The notes under the pieces were generated by a model. It had not been told where the DNA came from, did not search any database, and worked only from the letters and a program-made list of their open reading frames with translations. A stretch of 64,000 nt of DNA. Origin: Botryosphaeria dothidea. Lineage: Eukaryota; Ascomycota; Dothideomycetes; Botryosphaeriales; Botryosphaeriaceae. Made by a program: the position numbers and the translations under genes. Each line of letters begins with the position of its first letter. The first letter of the stretch is position 1. This document shows, piece by piece, positions 46,069 to 57,128 of the stretch. The stretch lies in the NCBI GenBank assembly GCA_011503125.2, contig WWBZ02000073.1:1860001-1924000 (forward strand), written 5' to 3'.

Positions 46069-46964
46069 TTTTGCAGTTGTAGTTTATTTTCGGAAACGAT
46101 GCGGTGGTGCTGGAATTTGGTTCGAATTTTGAGACTGTTATGTCGAGAAGTGCGTTTGCAGAGATGAAGACTGCTGGTGTAGATGATGGTGGCCCTCATG
46201 TTCAAGCACGCTGCTCTTTTATACAGTCGTTTCTCATTCACGTCGTGGCTGCGCATCCCAGGTGTCATTCCGCCGCATTTATTTGGAGTTGCTCCATTTC
46301 ACGGGTCGACCGGCCTGATAATTGCCCCGTCGGCATCTTTTTCGGGCTAGCGTACTGTGGCGCTGCGGGAGCTAACTTCAAAAGGCAATCGTGGCTTGCC
46401 AAAGGATGGCAGTGCTGATGTGAGACTGTTGGTTTAGCTGCATTGCGGGCCAATACTCGACACCATGACGCTCAACTCGGGGAAGTTTTCGAGCAGGCAG
46501 TTTGTGTCCAGAATCCTCTAGCTGAAAACCTAGGGCTGCCAAGGGTGTTGGTACCCGAGGAGTAGCCATCACATTGCCTTCAGATGCTATGTTGCGAGTA
46601 CTCTAGTCGAGTCAAATCTTCGTGAATTCCTCAATGTCAGGAGTATGTTCGACCATGCAGGAACTCTTCCAGCTTCACTAGACATCGCTAAGGCATGGCG
46701 TGGATGTAGGCAATCCAACATCGGATTCTTGCAGTAGAATTTCTGCCCCCACAGCCCCCCCCCCACAATGAGATTGGCGAGACCGCGAAGATCTATTAGA
46801 TACGTAGGATTAGGGCATAGCACCCTGGCGAAGGCCCATCAAAACTTCCAACAGGCTCAATCGGGTTGTTGTTGGTATCATTTACGGTTGTAGGGCAGTT
46901 GTCGGGTTGAGCTAGCCCTACAACGAAACCCGTTTGGACACCTGAAGGCGTTTCATGTACCGAA
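46069..46964. other. Intergenic region upstream of the atypical SDR and downstream of vps52
   Basis: An 896 bp spacer. Next to 46069 lies the promoter of the minus-strand SDR; toward 46964 lies the vps52 3' UTR. A C-run occurs near 46756-46766. No gene is seen. Confidence 0.6.
46217..46223 (-). promoter_or_regulatory. TATA box of the atypical SDR gene
   Basis: Read on the minus strand this is TATAAAA, 149 bp upstream of the SDR start codon. This fits an inducible promoter. Confidence 0.45.
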
Positions 46965-48998
46965 TCAGGCGCAATCCTTATGCTGATCGCGGAGTTCTGC
47001 GAAATATGAACGCATCTCATCTGCCAATCTTCCACCAGTACCCTCCAAGATCGTACCAACCAAGCTGTAGTTGTTGAACAAAAAGCGTTCCTTCTTGCGT
47101 TGTTCCGCGATGCCCTTGCTGCGTTTGAGTAGATATGCCTCGTATTCGACGCGCAAACGCCCAAGGCTGTTGAAGACAGGCTCATCATCCGCAGCCTCTG
47201 AGCTTAGTGCCAAAACTCCATGCAAGAAGTTGGCAAAGCGCTGAGTCAAGCCGACAGGCGCGGTGCTCTGAGCATCAGAGTTCGACGAAGAGGAAGCGAG
47301 TAAGCTTGTAGAAGCTGCTGGACGGCCAGGCAGGGATGTTGTGAGGGTCTGAATAGATTTGCAGTGCGTGTCCATGACTTGCTGAAAGCGCGGCCAGAGG
47401 AGCATATTGGTACCATTTATGTAGCCTTCTGCCGCAGGAACCTTGCGGCGCTGCATCTCGAAGGCAAAATGCTGATTTAAGCGCACGCATAGTAGTATGC
47501 CTAGCGCATCCATTGACGTATCAATGAGGGACTTTGTGAGGGCTTTTCCGAGGGCAAAGGTAGGCTCGAAGATTTGATTGAACGTCCGGCCGATAGCGTG
47601 ATAGGATTGAGATGGGGAGAAGTAGGATGTCAAAAAGGTATACTCAAATGCGGTGTTATCGATAAGCGCAAGATTGAAGGTATGGAAGGAAAGTTCGAGG
47701 TAGTGGGTCGCTTTGTCTTCCTCAAGAACATGAAGTGTTAAAGCATTATGATTGGGTCCCCTGAGAAGGTCGAGCCGGCGACCAATAGAGAAGGCATCAT
47801 GCGGCGCTGCCGGAACTTTGGAGTTGGTCAACATCGCACCCCGTTTTTGGTTTTCTGAGCCCATGGCATCATGCTGGTCGATGGTATGCAATTTCATCTT
47901 CTGAAGAGCTTCGTGGTAACGAGTAAAGTGGTTGAGGTAATACCAGCGCATGGTGTTGATGTATGCTTGACACAACTCGTCGGCGAGCTTCTTCTGATGA
48001 CGTGCCAGGAAGGAGTACAGCTCTCTGTACTTCAGGAATCCCTGTTGCTGGATGATCTGCGCATTTATGCTCGGCGATCTCAAAGCCTTGATCTGCGCCA
48101 CGATGTAGTCGCGTATGCGCTCCACAGCCTTGTTGGTGAGATCCACGAGCAAGGGCTTGAGATCGTTGAGCGCTTTCACGTTGCTATCTTCGTTCGACTT
48201 TGCATTAACAGCTTTGGAACGTTTTTCTAGCTCCTGTAAAGCCTTCGCGAAACCTTCATCCACAGGGCCCTCGGCTATGCGCCTAACCACAGCAGGGGAT
48301 ATACTGATATCCTCGACCGCGGGACCAAGCAATTTCTCGACAACTTTTCGGTTCTCTAGCCGCGTGGTCAAACTGAGCGAGCGATTCTGGAGCGTCTCAA
48401 TCTCGGCAGACACGGCCCCAAGGTCTGCCTGAAACCCCGTGAGGTACGTCTCCACCGATTTGAGAACTTCATCGCAAGCCGTTACGGAGCGATGCAGATC
48501 CTCGAACTTATCCTTGGCCTGTGCATATTCTTCGACTGATTCGCTGTTATGGGTAGGGATTGCGGCAGGACGCTTCTGCTGCTCCTCGTCTGATGTTGCA
48601 AACGCGTCGAGGCTCAAGCCACCGAAATCAATGTCGGTCACGACGTCGGCTGGCCGCTCAACAGCATGCTCATCACCCTGATCGGGTAGCGGCCTCTTCG
48701 GCGAGCCGCCCAGGATATCCTCGAGAATCTTCTGCGGATCCGGTACATCTGCGGGTGGCGAGCTGTTGATCTGCACGCGCAGCCCTGAGCCGTTCGGTAG
48801 GCGTCCCTGGTTGGGCAGGCTGGAGTTGGACGAGGTGGGGGACAGCAGCGACAGCGACGAGGAACGGGGGTTAATGCCGGGGCGCTGCGGTAGCGGAGCG
48901 AGGTACGGGCGTCGAGAAGGGGCGGGCGAGTAGGAGCGGGCGGGCGAGGGTGAGGGCGCTGGCGAGTGCTGCGCCGAGTGCGATGCGAACCACATCAC
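46965..48998 (-). CDS. vps52: Vps52, subunit of the GARP/EARP tethering complex
   Basis: An intronless gene of 677 residues (yeast Vps52: 641). The first 130 residues are Ser/Pro-rich and disordered, then a short acidic segment (TDIDFGGLSLDAFATSDEEQ) leads into the conserved helical domain starting near residue 155. Diagnostic blocks are LKSVETYLTGFQADLGAVSAE, IETLQNRSLSLTTRLENRK (coiled coil), IQQQGFLKYRELYSFLARHQ and AYINTMRWYYLNHFTRY, all characteristic of Vps52/Sac2. GARP (Vps51-54) tethers endosome-derived vesicles at the trans-Golgi. MMWFAS offers two adjacent start codons; the first is used here. It is divergent from the eIF5A gene. Confidence 0.93.
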   Translation of the reverse strand: MMWFASHSAQHSPAPSPSPARSYSPAPSRRPYLAPLPQRPGINPRSSSLSLLSPTSSNSSLPNQGRLPNGSGLRVQINSSPPADVPDPQKILEDILGGSPKRPLPDQGDEHAVERPADVVTDIDFGGLSLDAFATSDEEQQKRPAAIPTHNSESVEEYAQAKDKFEDLHRSVTACDEVLKSVETYLTGFQADLGAVSAEIETLQNRSLSLTTRLENRKVVEKLLGPAVEDISISPAVVRRIAEGPVDEGFAKALQELEKRSKAVNAKSNEDSNVKALNDLKPLLVDLTNKAVERIRDYIVAQIKALRSPSINAQIIQQQGFLKYRELYSFLARHQKKLADELCQAYINTMRWYYLNHFTRYHEALQKMKLHTIDQHDAMGSENQKRGAMLTNSKVPAAPHDAFSIGRRLDLLRGPNHNALTLHVLEEDKATHYLELSFHTFNLALIDNTAFEYTFLTSYFSPSQSYHAIGRTFNQIFEPTFALGKALTKSLIDTSMDALGILLCVRLNQHFAFEMQRRKVPAAEGYINGTNMLLWPRFQQVMDTHCKSIQTLTTSLPGRPAASTSLLASSSSNSDAQSTAPVGLTQRFANFLHGVLALSSEAADDEPVFNSLGRLRVEYEAYLLKRSKGIAEQRKKERFLFNNYSLVGTILEGTGGRLADEMRSYFAELRDQHKDCA

Positions 48999-49357
48999 GG
49001 CAAAGCGAGCGTGGGTGCGCGGGGCATGGTTGGTGTTCGCGGGGCGCGGGAGAGCTTGCGGTGCTGGCGTTGCGATGGCTCAAGCAAGCGGCCGGGGCAG
49101 CTGGGGCTGACGGCAGCGGCTCCTCTTCAAACCAGCGACTTGGCCTCCAAGCTGCCCGCACTGGCCCAATGGAGCCACGGAAAATTGGATTTGCCGGCTA
49201 GCGCCGCCCGCGAAGCCTTTTCCCCTCGTCCAAACAGAAATCGCACAACCCAACACTCCATCTTCCTCGACCCCTCCTCATCACCTGCCACTCTCTCCGC
49301 CCGCTTCTTCCTCGTCCGAAAGCCTAGTCGCACCACCCGCTTCTCTATCCGACACAA
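48999..49357. promoter_or_regulatory. Divergent promoter between vps52 and eIF5A
   Basis: A 359 bp spacer. The right half (49250-49350) is strongly C/T-rich on the plus strand, as expected for the abundantly transcribed eIF5A gene. Confidence 0.65.
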
Positions 49358-50096
49358 TGGCCGACGACGCCCAGGTACGTTCCACAGCCAGCGATTTTTT
49401 CCCAGCTGCCCCACCTTTTATCGATTGCTGTCGCGCCCGACGACGCTGCACACTCGACTCTCGCCATCTTCTCCGCACGCCTTGTGTCGACACTTGCTAA
49501 CAGCGCCGTCCAGCATGAGCACACCTTTGAGAGCGCCGATGCCGGTGCCTCTCTCACCTACCCCATGCAGTGCTCTGCTCTGAGGAAGAACGGTTTCGTC
49601 GTCATCAAGAACCGCCCCTGCAAGATCGTCGAAATGTCCACCTCCAAGACCGGCAAGCACGGCCACGCCAAGGTCCACCTTGTCGCCATCGACATCTTCA
49701 CTGGCAAGAAGCTCGAGGATCTCTGCCCGTCCACCCACAACATGGACGTCCCCAACGTCAGGCGCACTGAGTATCAGCTCGTAAGTTGCCCCCCACAATT
49801 TTTGCTTCCGTCCCATACTGACAAAGCCACCACAGCTCGACGTCACTGACGACGGATTCCTTTCCCTCATGTCTGACGACGGCTCCCTCAAGGACGACGT
49901 CAAGCTCCCCGAGGGCGAGCCCGGTGACAAGATTAAGAAGCTCTTCGTTGAGGATTCCAAGGACACCAGTAAGTTATCCTGAAGCGCTTTTGGAATCGAA
50001 GAACACGCGCGTTCTAATATACCTGCAGACGTCGTCGTCCTTACCGCCATGGGCGAGGAGGCCTGCATCGACGCCAAGGAAGCTCCCCGCGGTTAA
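49358..50096 (+). CDS. tif51: Translation factor eIF5A (hypusinated)
   Basis: Four exons, 49358-49375, 49514-49780, 49836-49968 and 50029-50096, give 161 residues. The first exon codes only for MADDAQ. The hypusine loop [14 protein letters not shown] is intact, with Lys54 as the residue modified by deoxyhypusine synthase and hydroxylase. The N-terminal SH3-like domain ([20 protein letters not shown]) is followed by the OB-fold domain ([17 protein letters not shown]). eIF5A relieves ribosome stalling at proline-rich and other difficult sequences and aids termination. The acceptor at 49511-49513 was chosen because the alternative CAG eleven bases earlier leads to an immediate stop. Rrn7 and ubiquitin-L40, also ribosome-related, follow on the same strand. 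Confidence 0.97.
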
Positions 50097-50604
50097 GCGT
50101 TATCATTCTTGGAAAGTCAAGCATAAGGGACCACAATTGGAGCAAGCATGGGCCCTGCTCAAGCGCTACCATCTCGATGATAGTGCAGGATCTTTGAAAT
50201 CGGAACCTGTCTGCCCGTGATGTTGTAGCGCCGCAACAGCGGCGATTTCATTTTTGATCCTTGTTCGGTCACTTAAAGGCGGGGTAGGTTGTGGGATTGG
50301 CTTTTTGCGCGGATTACATTAGCTGGGGCAGCGCTGCGATATCAAAATATGCCAGCTCCAAAATCATTACGATGTCACGGAAAATTAGACGTCTTGCTTG
50401 CTTTTGCTCGTGTGATGCAATGCCCTGTCTCCGCATTGAAACCCGATGCCTGAAACGACTCGAAGGCGCGCGGGACGCCACAGCTTAGGCACGATGCGTT
50501 TTAGCGAAAACTTTGCCGCAGCCAACCACGGCAACTGGAAATCCACTCTTCGTCGCTCATCAACCCAACACACACGAACATCAATCTCTCCGCGCGCACC
50601 GACC
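50097..50604. other. Intergenic region between eIF5A and rrn7
   Basis: A 508 bp spacer between tandem genes, holding the eIF5A 3' UTR and rrn7 promoter. In-frame ATGs upstream of the chosen rrn7 start (for example 50494) are discussed with that gene. Nothing else is seen. Confidence 0.6.
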
Positions 50605-52208
50605 ATGCCGAGAGGCGAGCCCTGCGGTGTCGGCAACTGCCGTTCGCACACTTATCACGTTGAAGAGGATGGCTTCACGTACTGCGAGAATGGGCATCAG
50701 AAAGCGGTTCGTCGAGGGTCAATGCATGACTCGCTCGAACCACGCATGCTGACGTATCATGACAGCGGTCGACTGAGCGTGTTGACGATGACGATGCGTT
50801 CGGCACCCTAGGCAAAGTCACCAGGATCCGGCGGGCGGAGGAGCCAGAGGACGAAGGCGACAGTAGTGGGTGCAAATCGGCTCTCCACCCCGAAATTTTT
50901 CTAACGGCAACTAGACCTTGCCGGCGTAGCTGCGTTCCAGCGGTACCTAGAATGCTATCAATTTCTACTTTTCAGCCAATCCCGTTGGCTGGTCCGCACA
51001 AAGGGCATGCCGGCCGAACTCGAGGTATGTTTTCGCTCTGCCTAAGATTGTCAGGAAAAAAGCACTAAGCCAAGCGGCTGCAGAATGTAATTCGCGACTT
51101 ATGGGGCGTCCGTCTGCAGTCTCTAGAGTGGACCGGCAATCACGGCAATTCGGAAACGGGCAGCCTTTGGCAACCCAGCTTGCAGCTAGAGGACGTGTCA
51201 GATACTGATCCTGAGGTTGATGAATCAGTCAAGCCACGAAGCCAAACTAGCCGCGTGAAGCCTGTTGATACCTTAGTGCTGTGTTATTTCGGCATGCTAA
51301 TATTGCAGTTGCCCGTCAACCTCAGGGAGTTGTACGATTGGGTCAATACTGGCGACATGCCATATTACAGTGCACTACTCGATATGCCTTCCGATTTGCT
51401 GCACCAGCTGCCAGCAACGTACCGGAACCGCCTGGAACCGTACAGGCAGCTGCGCCCCGAAGGTTTGCAGTCGGCAGTTCTTGACCTCGCGTCTTGGTAT
51501 CATTTGGATGTTGGCATGATTCTTCCTCCGCTCAACTTCCACCTGCTCGCTCGAAAATACATCAAGGACCTCTCTTTGCCCCTCGAAGTCTACCATATGA
51601 TGGAATGCATTGTACACATTGCCGGCTGTACCTTCACATTTCCAGACTTTACCAGTATCGGCCAAGAGCCCATGTGCGAGCTACCTGAGCCCCAGCTAGC
51701 TGCATCTATCATCATAGCAGCGAAGGTGCTCTATCCTTTCAACGGAAGCGACGGGCTCGGCCGCGACATGAGAATCAATTGGGATGTTTGGGCCAAGGAA
51801 AATCCCAATCCCGGACTAGACAGTACTGCCAGGACGCCCGGAGAGGTTCTTGTGGAACGCGCACTGAAGGACCGGCCGATGGAAGACCATGAAATAGATG
51901 ACTTCTTTGATATGGTAGAGAAGGTCTTCCATAGAGGAGACGAGACGTGGGACAAGGCGAGGGAACGTCACAGCCAAGCGGTACAAGGATCGATGCGATC
52001 TGACAAACACGATAATACGGGCCAGCCATATGAGCAGTTTACAGAGCGGGGCGATTTGAACGGGAACGCCGAAGCATTTCATGAGGCCGTGGCGAGGGAG
52101 AGTTGTATGCCACTGGCGCTCTTGGTGAAGAGCGTAGCGGCTTTTGAACGGAGGTTGGCGGAGTCAAATTTCGTTCAGCAGAAAGGGAAAATGAAGCAAT
52201 CTTCCTGA
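50605..52208 (+). CDS. rrn7: Rrn7, RNA polymerase I core-factor subunit (TAF1B family)
   Basis: Four exons, 50605-50706, 50766-50865, 50915-51024 and 51084-52208, give 478 residues. The N-terminal zinc ribbon uses Cys7, Cys12, Cys27 and His31 (CGVGNC, YCENGH), the fungal Rrn7 pattern. It is followed by a short acidic linker and the cyclin-like repeats typical of TFIIB-related factors: AAFQRYLECYQFLLFSQSRWL, NVIRDLWGVRLQSLEW, then KPVDTLVLCYFGMLILQLPV, which includes the usual hydrophobic signature, and AASIIIAAKVLYPFNG. Rrn7 with Rrn6 and Rrn11 forms the core factor that recruits Pol I to rDNA promoters. The first intron has a non-standard GTTCGT donor but a good CTGAC branch point; the second is only 49 nt. 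An in-frame ATG at 50494 would add 37 residues lacking family similarity. Exon 2 could end three bases earlier. Confidence 0.9.
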
Positions 52209-52706
52209 TTAACCCGTCATGAACGTGTCCTTGAATCTGCTTCTAGCATTTGTTTCAGCTTCCATGCTCTGGACTCGGCGCTTCTGGGTTAATCACGTGA
52301 GCAGAGTCAAGCGGAAGGGTAGAGCTAGTCATGGAGAATTTAACACCGGAGTCAGGATGGAGCATTCGATAAGGTCAATCGGTTCCATTATTGCTCAAAA
52401 GGCCTTCGCAAACCTCACTTGGGGATTTTTGCCGTCGAGATGGTGACCGTGCAGAAGGGGGGGGCAGTCGTGAATAACTTTTTGAGTTAAAGTAGATAGC
52501 AATGGCCGCACGAAGATTTGATATGCAAACGATCGTGCGATGCGCGATGTGCAGGGAAGTCGCGTCATGGTGTGGTGGTGAGGATTGCGGCGGCTCGCTT
52601 AACGCGCACTAAGCCCAAGCAGCCGAATCTCCCCCACGCAAGTTTTGACATCTCTCGCCCGACGACACATTGTCCGCATAACCAGGTCACTAACGGAACA
52701 GTAAAG
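52209..52706. other. Intergenic region between rrn7 and ubiquitin-L40
   Basis: About 500 bp between tandem genes: rrn7 3' UTR, then the promoter and 5' leader of the ubiquitin gene. No gene is seen. Confidence 0.6.
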
Positions 52707-53437
<731 letters not shown>

Positions 53438-53821
53438 GCGACTCGCATTGTCGTGGTAGTGGCAGGGTTTTGGAGCAGGATTTTACGGCGCTCAATGGTT
53501 CTGGGTGTGGGGCTGCTTTAGGAGAGCTGTTACATACACTCCGGACCTTTCTTAACGAGGAAGAAAGCATACCCAACGACCAAGCATTCTCAAGCCTTCC
53601 GAATGACCGCGCAGTGATTGTTGTGGGGAGTGGAAGAGTTACAGTGATGTATAGCTTCACTAGCCGGAGTCGCCGATTTACGGATGCACAATCGAGCCTT
53701 GACTGCTTCATTTCCGCGCACATCACAATTTTTGAAGCCTGCATCTATTTTATCTGACTCTAACTTGCAGGTCCAGGACTTTCCCCCCTCTGATGCAACA
53801 GCGTCACAGATGGGCTGCGGA
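53438..53821. other. Convergent 3' region between ubiquitin-L40 and SDR
   Basis: A 384 bp spacer between the stop codons of converging genes, holding both 3' UTRs. Nothing else is seen. Confidence 0.6.
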
Positions 53822-55202
53822 CTACTGCGCCAGGTACCCGCCATCAACGGGCAAACCTACTCCTGTTACCCAAGCTGCATCATCGGACGCTAGGAACACG
53901 GCGCCTTTTGCAACATCTGCTACGTTACCCCATTCGCCCCACGGTGTTGTGTTGATCATGGAAGCATTTACTTCCGGATCGGTGAAGTTTCCGCGCGTCA
54001 TGGAAGTTTTCGTAACTCAAGATGGGTTAGATGGGAAGGATTACAACCCGGGGATAGCGACCTACATCCAGGACACAATGCGTTGCAGTGGATTTTGTCG
54101 GACGCGTAATCAACAGCAATTTGTCTCGTCATATTCAACACTGCGCCTTTGCTCGCGCAGTATGCAGCTGGACAAATGCATTGTTAGCAGAGGCACATCG
54201 GTCCAAAACGGGCCGTTGGGGCACTCACCAGCGCCGCCGGTGATACCGACCTAAACGGTTCATGTTAGCATTTCTTGTCCTTCAGGATGAGAGAGTTGAC
54301 CGCACGTAACCCAGCATGCTCGCGACATTCACGATCCAGCCTTTCCGGCCAGTTGCATCTGGACCTTGTTTGAGGAACTGCGCACATGCATATTTGCAGC
54401 CGAGGTATACACCTCGTACGTTCACTTTCCTGTGTATCCCTTCAGCACCATTCTTGAAAAGGGTCTACAGGAAGTGTAGGAGAGCCTACATCACTCTGTC
54501 AAATTCGTCGTCCTCTTTCTCATGTACGCGGATAAATCTGTTTTTAGTCCCAAGGCCTGCGTTGTTTACAATGCTGGAGCCAGTCCGAATCAAACCCCGG
54601 TCAGTGTCATGATTACGTCGCGCCCCGATTCAGACTTAACAAAATGATTTATCGTTTGGTACTCACATGTCCAAGCGCCCACCGCCTTCGCTCACAGCCA
54701 GGTCAACAGCACCCTTCACTTCCCCCGGGGTTCCAACATTGCACTTGGCAAACACCGCTTTTCCTTGGCCGAATTCCTTTTCAATCAGTTTGTGCGTCGG
54801 AAGCGCCGCATCTTCGCCCTCCTCTACGCCCAGCTGCGGGTCAGCGTGCAGGTCAGCACACACGACCAATTTCGCGCCGTGCGAAGCGTACGCCAGGGCA
54901 ATGGCACGGCCGAGGCCAGAAGCAGCGCCTGTGACGAGTGCTACCTTGCCATGCAGGCGTGGTACGTGGCCGCCGTGGGAGGCGGGTGCGGGATAGGCGG
55001 GTGCGGCTGACGGTGGTAGCGATGCGGCGGTTCGGATGCTGGCGTCCTGTTCGGGAAATTTGCGTTCTCGTTCTGATGCCCGCAGCCAGGTCGTGGAGAA
55101 ATTCCGGGCTGCGGTGGGGTGCACAGGGCGTGGACGGAGGGAGTGCCGGCTGCTGGAGAGACGGATGCTCAAGGTCCGCGGGGGCATACGATGCAAGAGC
55201 AT
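53822..55202 (-). CDS. Classical short-chain dehydrogenase with probable mitochondrial presequence
   Basis: Six exons on the minus strand, 55202-54667, 54573-54490, 54429-54306, 54250-54229 (22 nt), 54167-54066 and 54015-53822, give 353 residues in a continuous frame. The first 85 residues contain an Arg/Ser-rich, acid-poor leader including ARNFSTTWLRASE, a strong mitochondrial import signal. The Rossmann core shows VTGAASGLGRAIALAYASHG, an aspartate after strand 2 (VVCADLHAD, favouring NAD), NNAGL, the catalytic Ser region WIVNVASMLGY, the catalytic YCASK (Tyr-x-x-x-Lys) and the PG turn with GFTKTSMTR. The end GLPVDGGYLAQ is the usual C-terminal VDGG motif. The substrate is unknown. Met at 55187 is an alternative start five residues later and would keep the leader. 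All five introns are GT-AG. Confidence 0.88.
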
Positions 55203-55898
55203 ATCTTTAAAGATTAAGTCTCGCTCTGAGCAGTATGCTTAATGGCTATCGTTAGTATGCGGCGTGGTCACGGTATAGTGAAGCGTTTGATAGACGGCAG
55301 GAGCATTCACGAGCCCGGAATGTTCACCACGATAGCTATTTATCCAATGCCGAGTCGAGCCAATAGAACAGCAGAGACGGTGGAATGTAGGGAAGCCCGC
55401 ATGTTCTTCCATTCATCCTGCCGCGTGACGTTATTCTGCTGGGTCTAGACATTCCGAACCCGCTCGCAGTCTGACTCGGCAGACCTTCCCCCACCCGCCG
55501 ACCCCTCTTTCCCAGAACGGTAACGCTTAGCGCTAGGCGCTCGCTGAGGTTGCCTTTACGACTCAAAACTTTCCTCGCCCACGACCTGCGTCCACGCCAC
55601 GGCGGGGCTCACGACTCCGGAACGCCGCTTCACCTTCGCCAGAGGACTTTTTTTTTCCTTAGCCTGGGGTCACAGATGTCCGTATCCGTGGCGGCGCTTC
55701 GGCCAACAGGGCGCCGGGACCATTGGCCTTCCCCATAGTTGCGCGGCGTCGCCAGTTGTTCAATCCAAATCTTGCATTCTCCTTCCGTCCAACTTCTCCA
55801 TAACGACTTCATCCTCCCAGTGATTTCTGCGTGCTTGATTCCTACACTTGCTGGACTCCTCCACAACCGTTTTGCCGTTCATCCCGCCCCAACGCACC
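55203..55898. promoter_or_regulatory. Divergent promoter between SDR and transaldolase
   Basis: A 696 bp spacer between outward-facing genes. The right side (55740-55890) is C/T-rich on the plus strand. No clear TATA box is seen. Confidence 0.6.
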
Positions 55899-57128
55899 AT
55901 GACGTCCCAGACTCTCCTCGACGTCCTCCGTTCGCGCAGCGCGGTCGATTGCGACACACTTGATGTCTCGGTATCGAAAGAGCTCGGACCCTTCGTTGAC
56001 TGCACCTCAAATCAAGCAATTGCATGCTTCGAGCTCCAGGAGCACCGGCACAAGGACCTTCTCCAAAAAGCCGCCCACCTGGCCAAGGACCTGAGCTCAA
56101 AATACCCGGACGTAAAACTAGAAACACTGGCCGTAGAAATTGGCGTTAGTAGCTCTACCAGCCCCATTGTGAAATCAGTATAGGCAAAAAGGGCGTGCAA
56201 GCTGACGCCGAGTTTCCGTGTGTCCCAGATGATCCTCCTCGCGCTGCAAGTCTACCCCAACCTCACCGGCTTCGTCCACATCCAGGCCAACACATTCGAC
56301 GCCTACAGCGCCTCCAAAACCGTCACCGGCGCCCGCCGCGTGGTCTCGCTCTTTAAAGACGTCGACGCCTCCTTCGACACGTCGCGCGTCTGCATCAAGA
56401 TCGCCAGCACCTGGGAAGGGCTGCAGGCGTGCAAGGAGCTCGAGAGCCAGCACAACATCCGCACGCTCGCGACGACGCTGTTCACGCTCGAGCAGGCCGC
56501 GCTGGCGGCGCAGGTGGGGTGCCGCTACATCGCGCCGTACGTCAACGAGCTGCGCGTGCATTTCGACAAGGGGTGAGTGCGCATGCGCCCATGCGAACCC
56601 GCCAGCCCAGGAAGAAGACGGGGAGCTCGGTACTGATCGACGCGCAGCTACACCGACCCCTCCCCCAACCTCCCCCTCTGCGTCCGCGCCCAGCGCTATT
56701 ACCTTGCCCACGGCTTCAAGACCGAGGTCCTGCCCGCCAGCCTGACCAGCGCCGCCGAGTGCATGCGCCTGGCCGGCGTCCAGCACATCACCATCGCGCC
56801 CGCGCTGCTGCGCGAGCTCGCCGCCACTCAGGCGGGCTCGGACGCGGAGGCTGCGAAGGCGCAGTCGCTGTACGACGATCCCAGCTTGGCGCACGCGCCG
56901 GTGCCGCCGAAGTTGAGCTTTTTGGAGGATGAGGCCGGTTATAGGATTGCGTTCACCAGGGCGAACAAGGGGAGGGAGGAGGAGAAGTTGACTTATGTGA
57001 GTTTTTGGAGTGCTGCTGCTTTTTGCGTGACGAGGTGTGCTAATGAGGGATAGGCTATCAACACATTCTGCGATATGCAGCTTGCGTTGGAGAAGGTGTT
57101 GAAAGCGGTGATTGCGTCGCTGGGCTGA
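55899..57128 (+). CDS. Divergent fungal transaldolase
   Basis: Four exons, 55899-56144, 56229-56572, 56648-56996 and 57054-57128, give 337 residues, normal for the family. The Schiff-base lysine is Lys139 in SRVCIKIASTWEGLQ, matching IKIASTWEG of transaldolases, and GFVHIQANTFDAYS and the NIRTLATTLFTLEQA barrel segments agree. The first family signature is altered: the usual D-x-T-[ST]-N-P is here Asp34-Cys-Thr-Ser-Asn-Gln39, with Gln in place of Pro. Canonical transaldolases move a dihydroxyacetone unit between sugar phosphates in the pentose phosphate pathway in the cytosol; the changed motif may mark a paralogue with another substrate. Intron 1 has a GTTAGT donor and a CTGAC branch point. 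The C-terminus is rich in charged residues (GREEEKLTYAINTF). Confidence 0.87.

Noticed and set aside
46965..48998. Assignment as COG3 (Sec34) rather than Vps52
   Set aside because: The conserved blocks around residues 160-360 match Vps52/Sac2, and the order and length fit Vps52.
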